Shown: positions 47,714 through 61,591, numbered from the stretch's first letter. The stretch: 64,000 bases of DNA from Heterobilharzia americana (GCA_944470555.2 OX104128.1:45243920-45307919), one strand, 5' to 3'. A program made the numbers and translations. The notes: generated by a model not told the origin, from the letters alone.

Positions 47714-47865
47714 CTTTGAGTTATTTTATAAATGTAGTCTCACATTTCTAATTTTGAATAACATCAAACGAAATGCATATTTCAGGCCTTACTTCAAATG
47801 AGTATCAGACAGACACCATCAAAGTTAAATTGGAGGAAATATCTGGAAATTTATGCAAACCGTCA

Positions 47866-50084
47866 CGATTGTTAGATGCCTCATGGATAACTTCACTGTT
47901 CATATCTTTTTGCTTCAAATTAGTTGTTTGGTAAACATAAGTGAAGGAGTTTAAGATTCCATTGTTACTTAAGCACTTTTCATTAGGCAAAAATAAATTT
48001 TCACATAGAACTTATACTAAAATTTTTTTTAACGAACTTCATGAATTTATGCGGTAAAATTCAAATTCATGTTTCGACAAATATTTTTTATCCATGATGT
48101 TACTTAAAATCGCTAGGAAGTTGATAAGAGTATAATTATGTATATTTATGGATACTGAACTGAATATTATCTATCAAAAGTAAATATTCATTTTTTTCAA
48201 CAATATTTATATTTCTCCTAATGCCATATATGTTATAATAAACTCGGAAAATATGAAGTAAAGAAAACAGGTTAATTACAAGTATAAAGTGAGCATAAAT
48301 CATTAAAATTTTCAATTGTTATGTCAGTTCATGCTTTTAAATGTTTCAATATCAACTATGAATTAAAATTGTTTACTGAACTTGAAAATATTTAAACTAG
48401 GCTACAGAGTAGAAAAATCATAACAGTTAATATTATATTGTAATTAATATCCTTTTTATTATTTTGTATAATTTTTAATGAGCTTCCAGGTTAAACAATG
48501 ATATTTTAAGAGAATAAAAAATTGAATAAAACTGTGACGAAATCAATATTAAGGAAAATGTTCTCAGTTTTTTTTAATCTTTTCTTAAGTCTTATTAAAT
48601 TTTTAAAACTAATATGTTAATACAGCCAACTGTCTTAGTATTAGTAGAATATTTCAACCAAGAAGTGTCCCTACAGAATATCCTCTTTCTAATCAGCTTG
48701 ATTTTCAGGCAATTGTGCAGTAATCTAAGTTGGTCTGTAAGGGAAATCAGGTCACAGGAGTATCACCAACTTCGTTGTCATGCGAAATTTTGTGATAGTA
48801 CAATATTGCCTTCCATAGATTACTAAAAAAGGCTTTGACCTCACGACTCTCTGTATTATTATAATTTCTAAATTATACTGGTGTATTCATTCCCGTTTTT
48901 AAATCTTACTTTGATCACAGAGATAACAGATGTAAATTTCAATATAGGATTGAAGTAGGCACAATTAAATCCTTGATTACTTTTCATATTGTCAAACTTA
49001 TGGCAACTTCTTGTCACATAGAGGTAGCAAAAAATTAAACAAAATATGGAAACCTATGAGCTGTCAGTGTGTTTTGTGGTCATCAACTAATGGGCAGGCT
49101 TCTAAGCAGTATTTACTGCTGCTATTAGTATAATCATTCATAACACGAATTCGGTCGTTGCAGAATATAATATATTTAAATGATTCTGTTAGTAGGTTAA
49201 CATCATTTAGGGATATACTTGTCAAATAACGTCAAGACAGTAAGCTGCAAAGATTACATGTATTCAGTATGTATTTATGAAAGTACAAACTAGAAATAGC
49301 GAAGTTATCTACAATAAACCATGTCTAGACGTTCTTAGGCAATTATTTAAACAAGTTATCGGTGACAGACATGTTTAAAATTATTGTTTCTACATATTCA
49401 TGTTCAATTCGACCAAAAGAATGAATGGTTTAAATTTTCTTAATTAATGCATATTAATGTAAAGGAATATAGCTACATCAAACGTGGAAATCAGTGAATA
49501 AATCACTCTAACTGTAAAGAATTCAACTACTGTAATAGTCTATATGCATTCTATTTAAGTTAAAAAAGTGTTCAAAATAAGTGGAACTTGTATTACACCA
49601 AGTCATTTCGTCACTGATATTTCAGTGTCATACTGCCTCGTTTTTATTAAATTATTTTAGAGTAAATACAAAGAACTGTTCATTTTTATCAACCATAGCA
49701 AATTTACAAAGTAGCACTTGACAGGAATTGAAACCAAACGGCTCCTAGAATTTAAAAAATATAAGGCACACAAAATCGCATACATAAAATATGCAGTAAC
49801 ACAACATGCAGTGATGAAGAGGCATTCAGACACAAGTTCTGTGTTTTTGAGGTGTAATAAATAACAGAAATAAGAGACTATGAATGCTTTCACCAAAGTT
49901 TCTCATCTGGTCTCGTCAATATTTTTGATTAGTTTAGTTGACTGTTATAACAAATGAGTTCAACACCATATTATAAAGAGGGTTACTGGTGGGTGTCACT
50001 GGAATCCAAATGAATTACTTTGTTTTATTTAAGAATTGTTGGTTGACTACATAAATACAAAACTAGTAAATGGTATAGTAATGA
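47866..50084. other. No gene recognised
   Basis: AT-rich sequence outside the inverted repeat. Small frames at 48614 and 49657 show no known motif. Confidence 0.5.
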
Positions 50085-50165
50085 TGGGTAGTGCCTAGTA
50101 GTGGAATCCAGGATGCGCATTTCGTCCTATTTGGGACTCGTCAGCTGGATGTACCTGCTTCCGCT
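50085..50165 (-). mobile_element. Smα-like SINE fragment
   Basis: The minus strand carries the Smα ribozyme block and the following TTCCACTACTAGGCACTA. The tRNA-like head is not recognisable upstream, so the copy is 5'-truncated or the head has decayed. Confidence 0.8.
50104..50153 (-). ncRNA. Hammerhead ribozyme (Smα type), apparently intact
   Basis: On the minus strand: ATCCAG (stem I), CTGACGA (50144-50138), stem II GTCC…GGAC with loop CAAATA, and GAAA (50122-50119). The palindromic stem III is ATGCGCAT, with cleavage expected after the C at 50112, then CTGGAT pairing back as stem I. The C at core position 7 (usually U) is allowed by the CUGANGA consensus. All three stems pair perfectly, making this the best-preserved ribozyme of the window. 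Confidence 0.88.
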
Positions 50166-50199
50166 ACTTTCATAAGATTGGCCACTTGTCCTGGAACTA

Positions 50200-53100
50200 T
50201 CACATTGGAAATACAAACCTCTAGCGTACAATTTTAGTTAGAGCAGGTAATCCAACAGATGGCGTTATGAACATTCATCGACTCAGGTGGCTGGGACTAT
50301 GTTATGCTAACCTAGTCTCAGGTAACCCCACTACTCATCGTTAGTTGAAGCGGCTTTGGGTGGTCAAACTAAAACCGGGTATAATATCATGAAACGTTTG
50401 ATTACAGTTATGAATCATGTAGGAGAATGTGAGCTTTCTAGTTTGAGTCCACATGACAGCCAAAATCGGTGGTATGCTTGATAACTGACCTAAGTAGTGG
50501 AAATGTATGCACACGTTATCATCATTTTAATTACCTTATCAGATTTTGCCGGTTGTTTTATTTTTGCTTCCTTCCTTCTTATGACTTTCGGTGACATACG
50601 ATTAGAATTCTTTTTTTCCTATCTTTTATCTGTAATTTTTATTCCTTCAACTTAAGTGTACTGATGTCAGGTTTGGCAACTTACATGATTACGCGGCATT
50701 CACAGGTTTCATATTGAGTAGCTGAACTAAGTATATGAGTGTCATATAAACATCTATAACCACCACATTATTAGTAGCCAACTTTACCTGAACAGGAGTT
50801 ACTGATCACATCCATTATCACACACAGTGGCCACAATCTGGGCACATCTAGCTACAAGTTGAACTCTAATCTACTAAAACTACTGTAAAAATCACAGAAG
50901 AGTAACCAGTTATATGTTATATAGAACGTAGTGCTGACCGAATTACACCAATCATTTTGAAATGCCACCATCTAGCCAGGAGATTCATCATATCGGTACA
51001 CATTTTTGGGTGTTGGCAGGTTTGAGACAGGTAACAGGAAATCCTTCAGCCAGCGTGGTAACAACAAGAAGGTTGACTGAGCTGACAGATGCTTTGTGAA
51101 TATTTAAATTATGACAGTCTGCATAGATAACTAAATAGCGGTGATCGCCCTTAGTCGTTTTGCTCTCACAGATACCTGTTTTAAGTAGATTACTGACTGA
51201 AACAAGGGATAAGGACATTCACTAACCTGGGAGCTATCAAGTCAATCCAAAAGTAGTTCAAATCACTATCAGTCTTTCAGAAAACAGAAAAAAATTCTAA
51301 TTACATCAGCCTATGACATTGTCTTTTCCATTTCATGACATTGGTGCTTTTGACTTTTATCTCATACTGATGTTCAGAGCGTCATTACTTCAACTTCTCG
51401 GTCAGCACAGATGCTTGCTCTGAATGGGCTGAACATTTTATATTCCTCGTTTAACTTGTTCTCTGAGGTTTACTGGGAAATTAGCCAACTTCAGCGATGA
51501 AATATTTCGCAAGGTTTAACGTTTTCAATGCTTTTCGAGTTGGTTGGTACCTAGATTTGTTTTTTTCAGTCAATTTTAGTTAATTTGCACATCCAGGGTC
51601 AAGGAGATATCAAAAGTAAACAGAAACAATATCTCATTTGCATTATATTAGTGGTTTCTTACAATAAATGCCATCTGGTAAATAATACTTCACTGTTGTC
51701 TGCTATATGTGATAAAGATGAATTACAGTTTAAAATGGTGCCGCTTATGTTTAGCTTTATAGAACTATGTTTATTGTTCAGTGTTACTTATACTAAATTA
51801 CTCATTTTTCTTTAAAGTTAGCACATTACTCCGTAACAAAATAAATAAACCGATTCTAAGTAAACACTTCTTAGGAATTCCCTAATCCTGGACAATAAGG
51901 TTGATAAAAATATTTAAGGCATTCAAACATATGATAAGCAACTGAAACTGTCATATATAGCCATCTGGGCAGAACAAGCTCCGTAGATAATTTAAAATAA
52001 AGAGTAGGAAACATTCCGATTGGTGTTTAGACAAAAAAGCTTACATTTAATTGCTATTTCTATCCAATAAATATTTCTGGTGTCTTGGCATTTCCAGCAG
52101 GTTCTGGTTAACCTAACCTAACCGTATTTGGCAATCGGTTAAAGCTTCTTCAATTAAGATAAATACTAATAAAGGCGAATTCTGGTAAGCTATGCTCATT
52201 TTCCGCACTGAGCATGTTAATTATATTGCTTGCCTGATAGATTTATATTTATATGTAAATAGCAAAGCCACTGTTTAAGACTATATACTCCTGGTGAAGA
52301 AAACCTCCTCATCTATTCAGTTTGTCTTCATCTCAGTTTTAGCTATACTAAATCGAGTAGAGATGTTTAGAATCGGACGGATTCACCTTATGTATGGTAG
52401 AAATTGTTGCCAAATTTATGACTTTTAGACATACATTCAAAAAAGAAATCTGACTTGGTTATCTGTTCAGTAGAAACCTGAACAATTAGTCTTCATGTCA
52501 AAAACCTTATTGCGTTTTGCACCTCAAAAGGTTGCAGATGCAGCCGTCAAAAATTAGTCAATTTCAGTCTACTTCCACTAACTTCCATCCATAATTTGTC
52601 TTGTTATTCCTAAAATTTTTGTTTTCATTTCATTATCTTCAAGTAAAGCGAAATACCTTAAAATCGTATACTTTGGTGTTTATTTCCATGCCACCGTAGA
52701 CAGTGAGTTGAGTATTCAGCTTCCTATTTAGTCTCTGTTAATTCGTACTAGAAAGCAAATTTTGTTGAAGGATTACAAAATAGTATGTGTGTTTCTGATT
52801 ATATCAGTGAACTCTTGTCGATTAGCCTTTCGCAGAATGTAAGTTTGTTGGATCAATTTTCCTGAGATTCTGCTTGAAAAGGAAATGTTTCAACCTACAA
52901 TCTCACGACTTGTCAACGAGCAGTTTGACTGCATGAGAAACAGATGTATCTACTTCTGCATCGTTCACTTGTCAGCATGTACGTTTCTTTATATATAATC
53001 AAGCAGGCGGAAACAATCATATCGTGCGAATAGATGACAAGTAAGGAAATATTTTGTGTGATCGTATGTTATGTAACTTTACTACGGAAAAATAAAAACC

Positions 53101-56100
53101 ATGGCTGAGACCGTTCCTATTCAAAGAATTGTATGGTGAACTTAAAGTGTCAAATGTGTAGAACGTCACTGACTCAGTGAAGTATGATTTGAGGAGACAG
53201 CATATTTCCTTTCATGCTTTAGTTTGAAAAGCTTCTATATTTCCGTTTTCAATATCTTTTGTATTATTTCATTTGATTGATTCCATGCAACAAGTTAGGA
53301 AACTTAATATATCATCTGTTCCTTGTTTAAAACGAGTTTATGATGGAGAAACAGACTTTTATTTCTTCATCCATGAAAAATAACAAGAGTGATGTCATGG
53401 AAACATAGAAATTAAATCATAATGGTCGTACTAACAATGTTCTAGTCACTGAAATTGCATTCACTTAGTCACCATGTCATATCTGCACTATCAAGCTTTA
53501 TAATTCAAAATCAACTTCATTAGCAACCGAAAAGCATCACTAGTCATCGTGCATAAAGTGGACGATGGCTCTCTGCAACCTGAGAAACAAGTAAAAGTAC
53601 CAGTTCATTGAGTTTTGAATTAAAGCTATTATTCTAGTTTACTGACCTAGAAATGCACTGAATATGTTATGTTTCTTCTTGGCAAGATCACCTTTCCCTA
53701 TCCTCCTAATTTACTCTATTACTCTACAGCATTCTTCCATTCTGTAGTTCTGGTGGCCTACTTAAACTATGGACTACCAAAAATTTCTGATGGGATTTAG
53801 TTCATCAAAATCATCCCTTTTAATTTGTTCTGATCTTACAGGTATGCCTTTTAAATTCGTCAAGTACTCTTGTGCGCTTCTGAAATGTTTTCAGAATACC
53901 TTTATTCAAGCTAACAGTGGAAAAGAAGAATAAACTATGCACTAGTAAAAGATGGGCTTATAAATGCAATGAAATACAAAATATTACTATTCCTTGGATA
54001 ACTATGTTGAGTTACAAATCTTGGTACTGGCTAAATAGACTACCACCATTAAAATTACTCTCGATGTTCTATTCATTTACCAGTCCAAACAAGATGATAA
54101 TATAACACCAGGTACCTGTTTAACTCTTTCGCTTTTATTACTGCTATTACTAAAGCTATTCAAATGCAATTATTATCTTGCTCAAAGATATTGTACACAG
54201 AATGAATTCGTTAAACTATTACATATTGAGAATTCCATACTGTACCACAGGTCTCATTTGAAATAAAGCTACTATTATTATTTTAAATTTTTGGTAAATT
54301 TTAAAATATTCAGAATTAGATTCAAAGAAGTTAAACTGTTAAGCAAACTGGTTCATCAACCTCATATTTGAGGATTTTGCAGGTGTGATTTACTAAGTAA
54401 GTTGACTATGGTATAAAATGTCATCTCAAATGATGGCGAAAAATATATCTATGATTCCAAAATTATTGGTTTCAATATGGAGATGAATATTTATATACAA
54501 AACGATCAAGTTAATTCTAGGAAAATGAGATTTCTCTGCCTGGGCAAGTGGTTGGGAATAATTGTTTATTTATACTTCGTTTATTGAATAATTCTTTTGG
54601 ATTAGACTATAGTCAGCTGACTTTCAGATACCTACTTTATGCCTTCCCTTTCATGTCTTTTTCTTAAAAACATAAAAGTGGGATATTTTTAAAAACGTAT
54701 GTGTTTCATTGCCTAAAACAGAGTTTCGATTAGCTTTGAGGCAAAAAGAAACACCTTCTTTGAGTAAACGCAAGTAGATGAAATCACTTCATGTTAAAGT
54801 ACTTTTAAAAAAGAAATGCATCGCATCACAGCATTTCATGCATAATGGACGATAAAACATTAAAGCCTAGATCTTTTGATTGAACCTCTCCTGAAAAATA
54901 CTGTATTATCTTGAGTGTATGAAAGATCTCAGTAAATATTCCCTTCACTACTAGTCAACGTAAATTAGTATCATATCATTATGGATTTAATAATTGAAGC
55001 TAAAATTCAGTATCGTGAAACTGTACTTCCTCAAGGAAAATTGTAGCAAAATCTTTCCAGAAGACTGAGTCCTTTAGAATGATTGCGACACTAGTCCCAG
55101 AGTTTAATATAAACGAAAACTGTTTACTTTCACTGAAATATTTATACAAGTATATAAATCCGTTTCTAGGTGATTCTAAATAGCCTAATTTAATGTAAAA
55201 TATACTGATCTCAGTAGAATGTGTAGAAGATACTATTAGGCTTCATAACTCAAGTTATCCTATTAGAGCTAGAGCAAATTTTAGAAACTCCAATCTATAA
55301 GATGTCTAAATCTTTAGCAACGATAGTAAGTCCGTTAGAAATCGTTTTCGGTTGAGGCTTATTAGTTATTATAAAACCAGAGATTGAAGAAAATACGATC
55401 AGAAGATGGTAAAAAAGTAGTTATATCTGATTCACTCCCCTCAACACTGATTTATCAATTATTATGGCTCTCGAAATGGTTAAAAATGAACTCATTGCTG
55501 ACAAATAGCTCACACTTAGGACAATGGTACCAGTGGAAGAAATTAATCCGGGAGTGTATCTATTATTGACAAACATTGTTTTCAGTTTTCAGAACAGCAT
55601 ATGCAGTCGTAAGCAGTAGTTAGGGTAGCAGTGCCCGAACAGTGTTGACAGCAAAAAATATAAATAAATCTGGTAAAGACCTCAACCGTACCAATCCATA
55701 CCATTACACACAACCACAAAAGGATGTGATGTAGTGATAGGTTTAAAAAATAACATAGGTAGATGGAGAGAGAGACATAACTGAAGCTTTGTTTATCGAA
55801 TCGACCACTGACATGTAGCAGAAAGGAAGTAACACTATTTCCGGATATGTATGAAAATTTAGGACCAATTAAATCTTAGAATGAAAAATAAATAGTGCTA
55901 TAAAACCAGACCAGAGAGCTGTTTGACTAACTTGATAGGAATCTGAACAATAAAATCTGCCTGAAACGTCATCAGTAAGAAATACAAATTTCATTATGCG
56001 ATACACCTAGTGGAATATATGTAGATTTCTTGGCAAACCACCTTGAACATTTAATTAACAACCACAAGACCATAGGTTTGAAATCCATTACTGTCATCAA

Positions 56101-56690
56101 GATTTAAGAGGTAGGTTTTCACCAATAGCTGTAAAATAACCGATTATTGCTGCATGAATATAGTGACATTTGTCGTCCATAAACTACAGGGTTTACACGA
56201 AATCGTGGGTTTCTGTATAATGAAACATTGTTGAAGAGATATCGATCAGTGCAACCACCTATGTGATCCACTTTAATTCCGTTCATCGGCATAAATGAAA
56301 CATTCCGTATACAGCATTCATGCTTCTCTATCCCTATCAATGCTAAGTTTCACCTAGCCAAGTAAACTGTTATAAATTTCCAGTATTTTCCAAGAACCAG
56401 CCTGAAAAAGGTAAGATTCCAATGAAGAAATAAGCTGTTGATTCTTGTAAATGAAAAGTAACATTTTCTTGTCACTGTAAAGGTGAAGGCTCGGAAGTTT
56501 ATGAACTTTGCATAAACACAAAAAATTTGTTGCCTATTTACCATAAGCTCAGGCATATTACATAGTTAACATAGTTAACAGGTAAGTTGATCGTAAGCTG
56601 CAATGCGAACCAAGTAAAAATTAGTCTATAATTTTCATAACGTCAGCTAGGGAGCTGATGGAAGTCGGAGATCATTATGCTGCTGTTACG
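50200..56690. other. No gene recognised
   Basis: More than 6 kb of AT-rich sequence with only short frames (76, 76, 62, 61, 73 and 68 codons) and none with a recognisable domain. Host introns or intergenic DNA are the simplest reading. Confidence 0.5.
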
Positions 56691-57544
56691 TCCCTGGTAG
56701 TCAACCACCTTTCGTAGGGTGGAGCTATCGACTTTCAAGTCTCAGTGTGAGAACACTGACAATCAGTCAATGGGTTGTTGTAACGAGGATGCAGTAATGC
56801 ATGTGTGTCCCTTGTACGTATGTTTTCACTCTTTAATCACCTGGTGTTGCGAGTCACCTCTTCCAATGAGGAGTCAGACGAAGAAAACCTACCTTCGAAT
56901 TAATTAAATGCCTACAAACAAACAACCAGACAATATTATTTCGTGTCAAACAAATAGATTGATTGACAAGACCAACTTAGAACGCCTCACAGATGTTTGT
57001 TGGCTTGAGTTGCCACACTTCACAGCAGCATTAAACAAATAAGTAGATAGAAAAAAGTGATATAAAATAGAGAACGTGTAAGATAATATGAATTTTGACG
57101 AAAACGTTTAGGGCAAATATTCAATCTTTAGATATCAAAGAGTGGATACTTCTATGGTTTTGTGACCGATTCCCAGTCACGCTGCCAAGAGTCCCCAAAT
57201 ACTGATTTTTACCGTCTCAGGGATCCCGGTCAGGTAGTTGACATTGCCTTATACACAACTAAGGCCAAGAATCAGAGACTTCATCCACTAATGCCACGTC
57301 TCGGTCTTGTCACACTGAATCCTCCAATGACCTTATTCAACTGCATGTAGCATGACATGTCCAGGCAAGCGGTGAATCGCCATGCACACTGCGTGTCTTG
57401 GACACCTCAGCTAATGAAGGTTCAAAACTTCATCAATCAACTTTCCTGTCTTGACTAGTGCCCCTCACCTGAGCTTAACACTGCTCACAAAAGGATTCCA
57501 ACAAATGCGAGCAGTGTTACAAAGATAACTGTGTTCGAAACCCT
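56691..57544. other. GC-balanced stretch of unknown origin
   Basis: Base composition here, especially at 57150-57500, is clearly richer in C and G than the flanking AT-rich DNA, and it abuts the RTE element D. Two plus-strand frames (56719-56907 and 57162-57350) have no motif I know. It may be an unnamed old repeat. Confidence 0.35.
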
Positions 57545-57899
57545 GAGTTTCTAGTGGAACATAGAACCTCAGTAACAAGGCGCCATTTCACTCTCTTCTC
57601 TACAGTCTCTTCAACCTGGCTCCACCACTGCCCACCCTCACCTCGTATGCCCAACTCGTTGTTTCCCTTCGGGTTTCACTCGAGAAACTGGCCTGGCGCG
57701 TCATCTCCCCAAACCGTCTTCTCAGTGTATCCTCAATCCAATCCCCAATCCATCTCCACTTTCTTCTGCATATTTGTTGGTTGGTTCGTTGACAGGTTAC
57801 AGTTCCTTGTTGCTTGTTCTTATTATTGTGGCCATCTGATCTGATCTTGAGTGTTGAGAGTAGGCAGCTGTTGATGAATGTCTGTAGTTTGTTGAGAAT

Positions 57900-59172
57900 G
57901 CATTGCGTAACACCTCAAGTCTCCCAATCATCACATAGAAGCACTGAATTGCCTGAATTAGTGTTGACTGCCGTAGATCTCCACACTGATTTCACACTGG
58001 TGAAGGCCTGTCTTGCTGACCCTCCGATCCTGGCTTCGACCTCCTCATCTGTGCCTGTGCTACCTGTAGTTGAAAAGATGCTGTCTACCTGGGTGGATGA
58101 AAGAGATCACTTCCTTTTGGTTTCTCCTGTTCATGGTGATTCATGCTTGTTGTTGTTGCTGTTGTTGGTTGGGTATCTTCATCATCTCTGTCTTCTCTAC
58201 ATTCACTTGAAGTCCCATTTTCGATGCCCTGCCCTGCCCTACCTCTTCTGTCAACTTGTCAGCTTTTGCCTGTAGATCTCCGAGTTTGTCAGACAAGACA
58301 TTAGACATAATTCATGGTTGGCGAAATCAAAATCTTCTGGGCTCTCATCGTCGGTCCAGCGTATGCTCCTCTTCTCGCTCCTCACAGTTTCCTGCATGAT
58401 CCAGTCAACCACAATCAGGAAGATGATCGGTGATAGTAGGCGAAAACCTCGTCTCACTCCTGTCTTCACTTCAATTCAAAGGTATCACTGAGCTTTCTAT
58501 GTGGCGTCGTCATATAGTTGTTGAATGAGGTTGGTACAGATTTGTGGTACTCCGTAGTGTTGAAGCAGTTGCCAAACTATTTCTCGTTTGACGCTGTTGA
58601 AGGCCTTTTCAAAATTGACGGAGTTGAGTTTGAGTTGAGTTCACTGCCATTCTATGCCCCGTTCCATGATGATGTGTAGCGTAGAGTTGCAATTTGATCC
58701 ACACATGATTTGTTCATCCTGAAGCCAGCCAGAAAGCCAGACTGTTCCGGTTGTAATTATGAATCCAGAGCATATTTTAGTCTCTCCAGGATGACATGGC
58801 CCGATATTATGCTTCGAGCAGACTGGCGTGGTTAATGATTCTGCGCCAGTTCCTATAACGTTTAAGTCGCCGTTCTTTGGGAGTATGACAAGGAAGCTTT
58901 CCTTCCAATCAACCGGCAGGTACCTTTCTTTCCTTCCTTCTCTCCCTCCCCCTCTCCTTCCAAACCTTTTGCAGTAGCGGTGAGAGTATGTCCGCTGTTG
59001 TCTCTGCGTCCACTGTTATTGCTTCTGGAATAATTCCATCTAGTCCTGCTGCTTTCCTGGCATTCAACAACTTCATGGCTTTCAGGACATTTGCTTTCGT
59101 CGGAGGGCTTGTGTTCACCGATAGTTCTGTGGTTGGGCTGCTGGCAGCAGCCTGTTCTGCTTCGCTTGCCAA
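57900..59172 (-). pseudogene. RTE reverse transcriptase with mutated catalytic motif (element D)
   Basis: The linker/RT start reads NTSPPTKANVLKAMKLLNAR then KAAGLDGIIPEA (59172-58909). The 58469-58251 frame gives KTGVRRGFRLLSPIIFLIVV, WIMQETVRSEK, then EDFDFANHEL: the palm motif FADD has become FANH. Loss of both catalytic aspartates proves the RT is dead apart from the frameshifts. C-terminal text is recognisable towards 57900 only at DNA level. Confidence 0.88.
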
Positions 59173-59638
59173 TGTGTTGTAGAAGTGACTTTTGTCTTTG
59201 CGTGCACTCTTCTTTACTTCTCTGTCCAGTGTAGTGGTTTATAGGTTGTGTTCAGTTCCTCATTTCAATGTTCATCCCTGCACTGCATTGCACTGCACTG
59301 ATTCGTCTTATGCTTCATCATCTTACTCTACCTCCTCCGTCAGCTTCCACGCATCCGTATAGGTCCACCCCTTATCTTCTCTCTTCTTCCTTCCCAACAT
59401 GGTGTTGCAGGTCTCCTTCCACATCTCTTTCAAATAGATCTAGTATTCCTCCACACACAGGTTTCTTCACGGAAGTTGCCCGATGTCTACAATTCTTCAC
59501 TGATGGCCGATCGACGTGAAGATATCCTTTGGAGTTTCGTCCTTCAGTTCAGTTTCCCGTGTTGAACTCGAACTGTGGTCGTCTATCACCAACCTCTCTG
59601 AAGACTTTCAACCTGATTTCGAAGGCAGGCCCCTTGCA

Positions 59639-60435
59639 CTAGATAGTGAGTGGTGTCAACTTACATCTGCTCCTCTTCTTCATCTGATCTGATCTTGTGT
59701 CCAGTAGGCTTGAAGTGTCTCCATCTCCACTTTCTTCACATTGAGGTGAAGTCAATCTGATTTTCAGTGTAGTGTGTCCATCTGTGGAAATCAAATCCAT
59801 GTTGCTGCCTTGTGAATATCCTTGTGTGTGTTTGTACACACTGCCTCCAATCACCAAATCGTTGAATGTGCAGAATTCTACAAACAGCTCTCCATTCTCC
59901 TTCATCATTTCACAGAGTAATTCCCGACCCATGATGCATGAGTTCTCTTCGCATCTTGTCCACTCCCACTTTGACATTCATGTCACACCACACATTAGAA
60001 TGGATTTTGATGTCACCATCAGAAATTCGGTCTTGTCCAGTGCTGATTGTAGTTTTCTGTAGAATTCCTCCTTCTTCTCCTGATCCGCATTATTTGTAGG
60101 TGCACAGTGTACCATTGTATCATTGTGACTTCCCTTCGTTTTCAGTTGAATCTTGTTGTCATGATCCTTATCCTGAAGGAGGAGATTGGTTTCCATTGCC
60201 TGAGAGCCTTTGATGCTGTTGGAGACACCATGATAGCCACTACAAAATTCAGTGTGCTCATGGTTGTCTTCTGAGTGACAATATCGGAGTAGATTATTAA
60301 CTCCTCTCTATTTGACAGTTTGGAGAGTCCACTTACATTCCATCTGCTGATTACTCGCAGATTCCTAGCACCTCTATGCCATATCTTCGCATCTACTTTG
60401 GAATCTGGGTAGCCTTGCCAACCAGCTTTAAACAT
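59639..60435 (-). pseudogene. RTE endonuclease domain, frameshifted (element D)
   Basis: Three minus-strand frames hold successive parts: SRWNVSGLSKLSNREELIIY (60435-60142), MVHCAPTNNADQEKKEEFYR (60196-59978) and FNDLVIGGSVYKHTQGYSQG with STDGHTTLK (59977-59639). These match the endonuclease motifs of the other copies. The SDH catalytic block at the end is not readable in frame. Confidence 0.87.
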
Positions 60436-60689
60436 TGTGTGAACATTCCATATACCTCAGTTTATTTTCGCTTTCATCGAGAGAGAGAGACAGAGAGAGA
60501 GAAGACATGTCGGCGTTCACCAACCGGCATCATTTTGTCTCCCCGATTCAAGTGAGGAACAGGTTTGTTTTTATATTTTCCTTGTTTTTTGAAGTTTGTT
60601 TGGCGATCGGATTAGTTTTGCGTGGTAGGGTTGCAAGCCCTATACCCCAGATTTCCTCTTTATCCGGGCTTCGGACTGGCTAGTAAATA

Positions 60690-61591
60690 GTAAATTTAAA
60701 ACATTGAAATTAGTCATTGGAATGCTTTAAGATTGCTGCGTTTACCTAGAAAGAAATTATGGATTCGCATTAGAAACAACTTTGGAACAATATTGAAGAA
60801 ATTATGAAAAATGATTTCAATATAGCAGTATAACACTGCGTAAGGAAACAGCATTCTTTTGTTATATGAAATGGTATAGTTTGTATCTATTTATTTCTCC
60901 TTTTCTAATATGGTACTCAAGTGGTCGGAAACTTTGCCTAGCCTAGCCTGGCAGGAAGGATTATACGAGTTGGCTGACTAAAGTAGTTCAATTGATTCAC
61001 GGTCACCATATGTTACATGCAAAACAACCACTTACTGTGTCATGTAATATCATTCAACTCTACACCTTAGATCCATAGCCTAATATCCAACGACAGTCAT
61101 CAAGAAACAAACAACCGGATGTAATATCAAGCCAACGATTCGATTTCACTCAGTTTCATTTGGTGTTAAAGCAGTCATTCAGTCAAACCATGTGTTGTGT
61201 GGCTGTATGACTTCCTTCATACTCAGCACTACAGTACATTTCCATAGACGCGGAAATATTTAAGTGTACAACAATGCATGACTTGACTTAAAACCTCAAT
61301 ATTGTCTGAGTTTTTCTTGGATAGGAAGTTGAGACAACATCTGAATAAAAATTAGCCCCAGTGAAATATTTCTAACTTCAAAATTTCATTGTTGAGTATC
61401 AAGCCAATGTTATATCACTGTTAAAAAACAAAACAACATCCATTGATATATTTAATATTCTGCAGCTTTTCTAGACCATTGTCTGAAATATTCAAGTTGT
61501 ATTTCACTCATCCCATTTCTAAAATCAATCTATATTCTTTATGTAGTCAATAACTCACATTGTTTTTCCTCAATAAACTATCAACTAAAAG
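60690..61591. other. No gene recognised
   Basis: AT-rich sequence without supported features. Confidence 0.5.

Larger units (their letters stand above)
43403..47865 (-). repeat. Large inverted repeat, right arm
   Basis: Reverse-complement copy of 31091-35518, separated from it by a 7.9-kb spacer. This arm looks like the more complete locus. Next to its inner edge, at 43216-43397, lies the 3' terminus of an RTE element in the same orientation as the RTE fragment inside the arm. Beyond its outer edge the sequence runs on without the RTE fragment B that abuts the other arm. Confidence 0.95.
57545..60684 (-). mobile_element. RTE retrotransposon, near full length, decayed (element D)
   Basis: Minus-strand copy covering the 5' end (GGCTTGCAACCCTACCACG near 60630), endonuclease, linker, RT and the conserved 3' terminus (TGTTCCACTAGAAACTCAGG near 57545). 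Compared with element A it is a different subfamily and more decayed. I found no target duplication and no (AAT)n tail at 57540, so the 3' tail may be lost. Confidence 0.9.

Noticed and set aside
57814..58275. A 153-codon plus-strand frame in element D
   Set aside because: It is antisense to the RTE reverse transcriptase tail; the frame lacks any motif, and the opposite strand shows the RT text.
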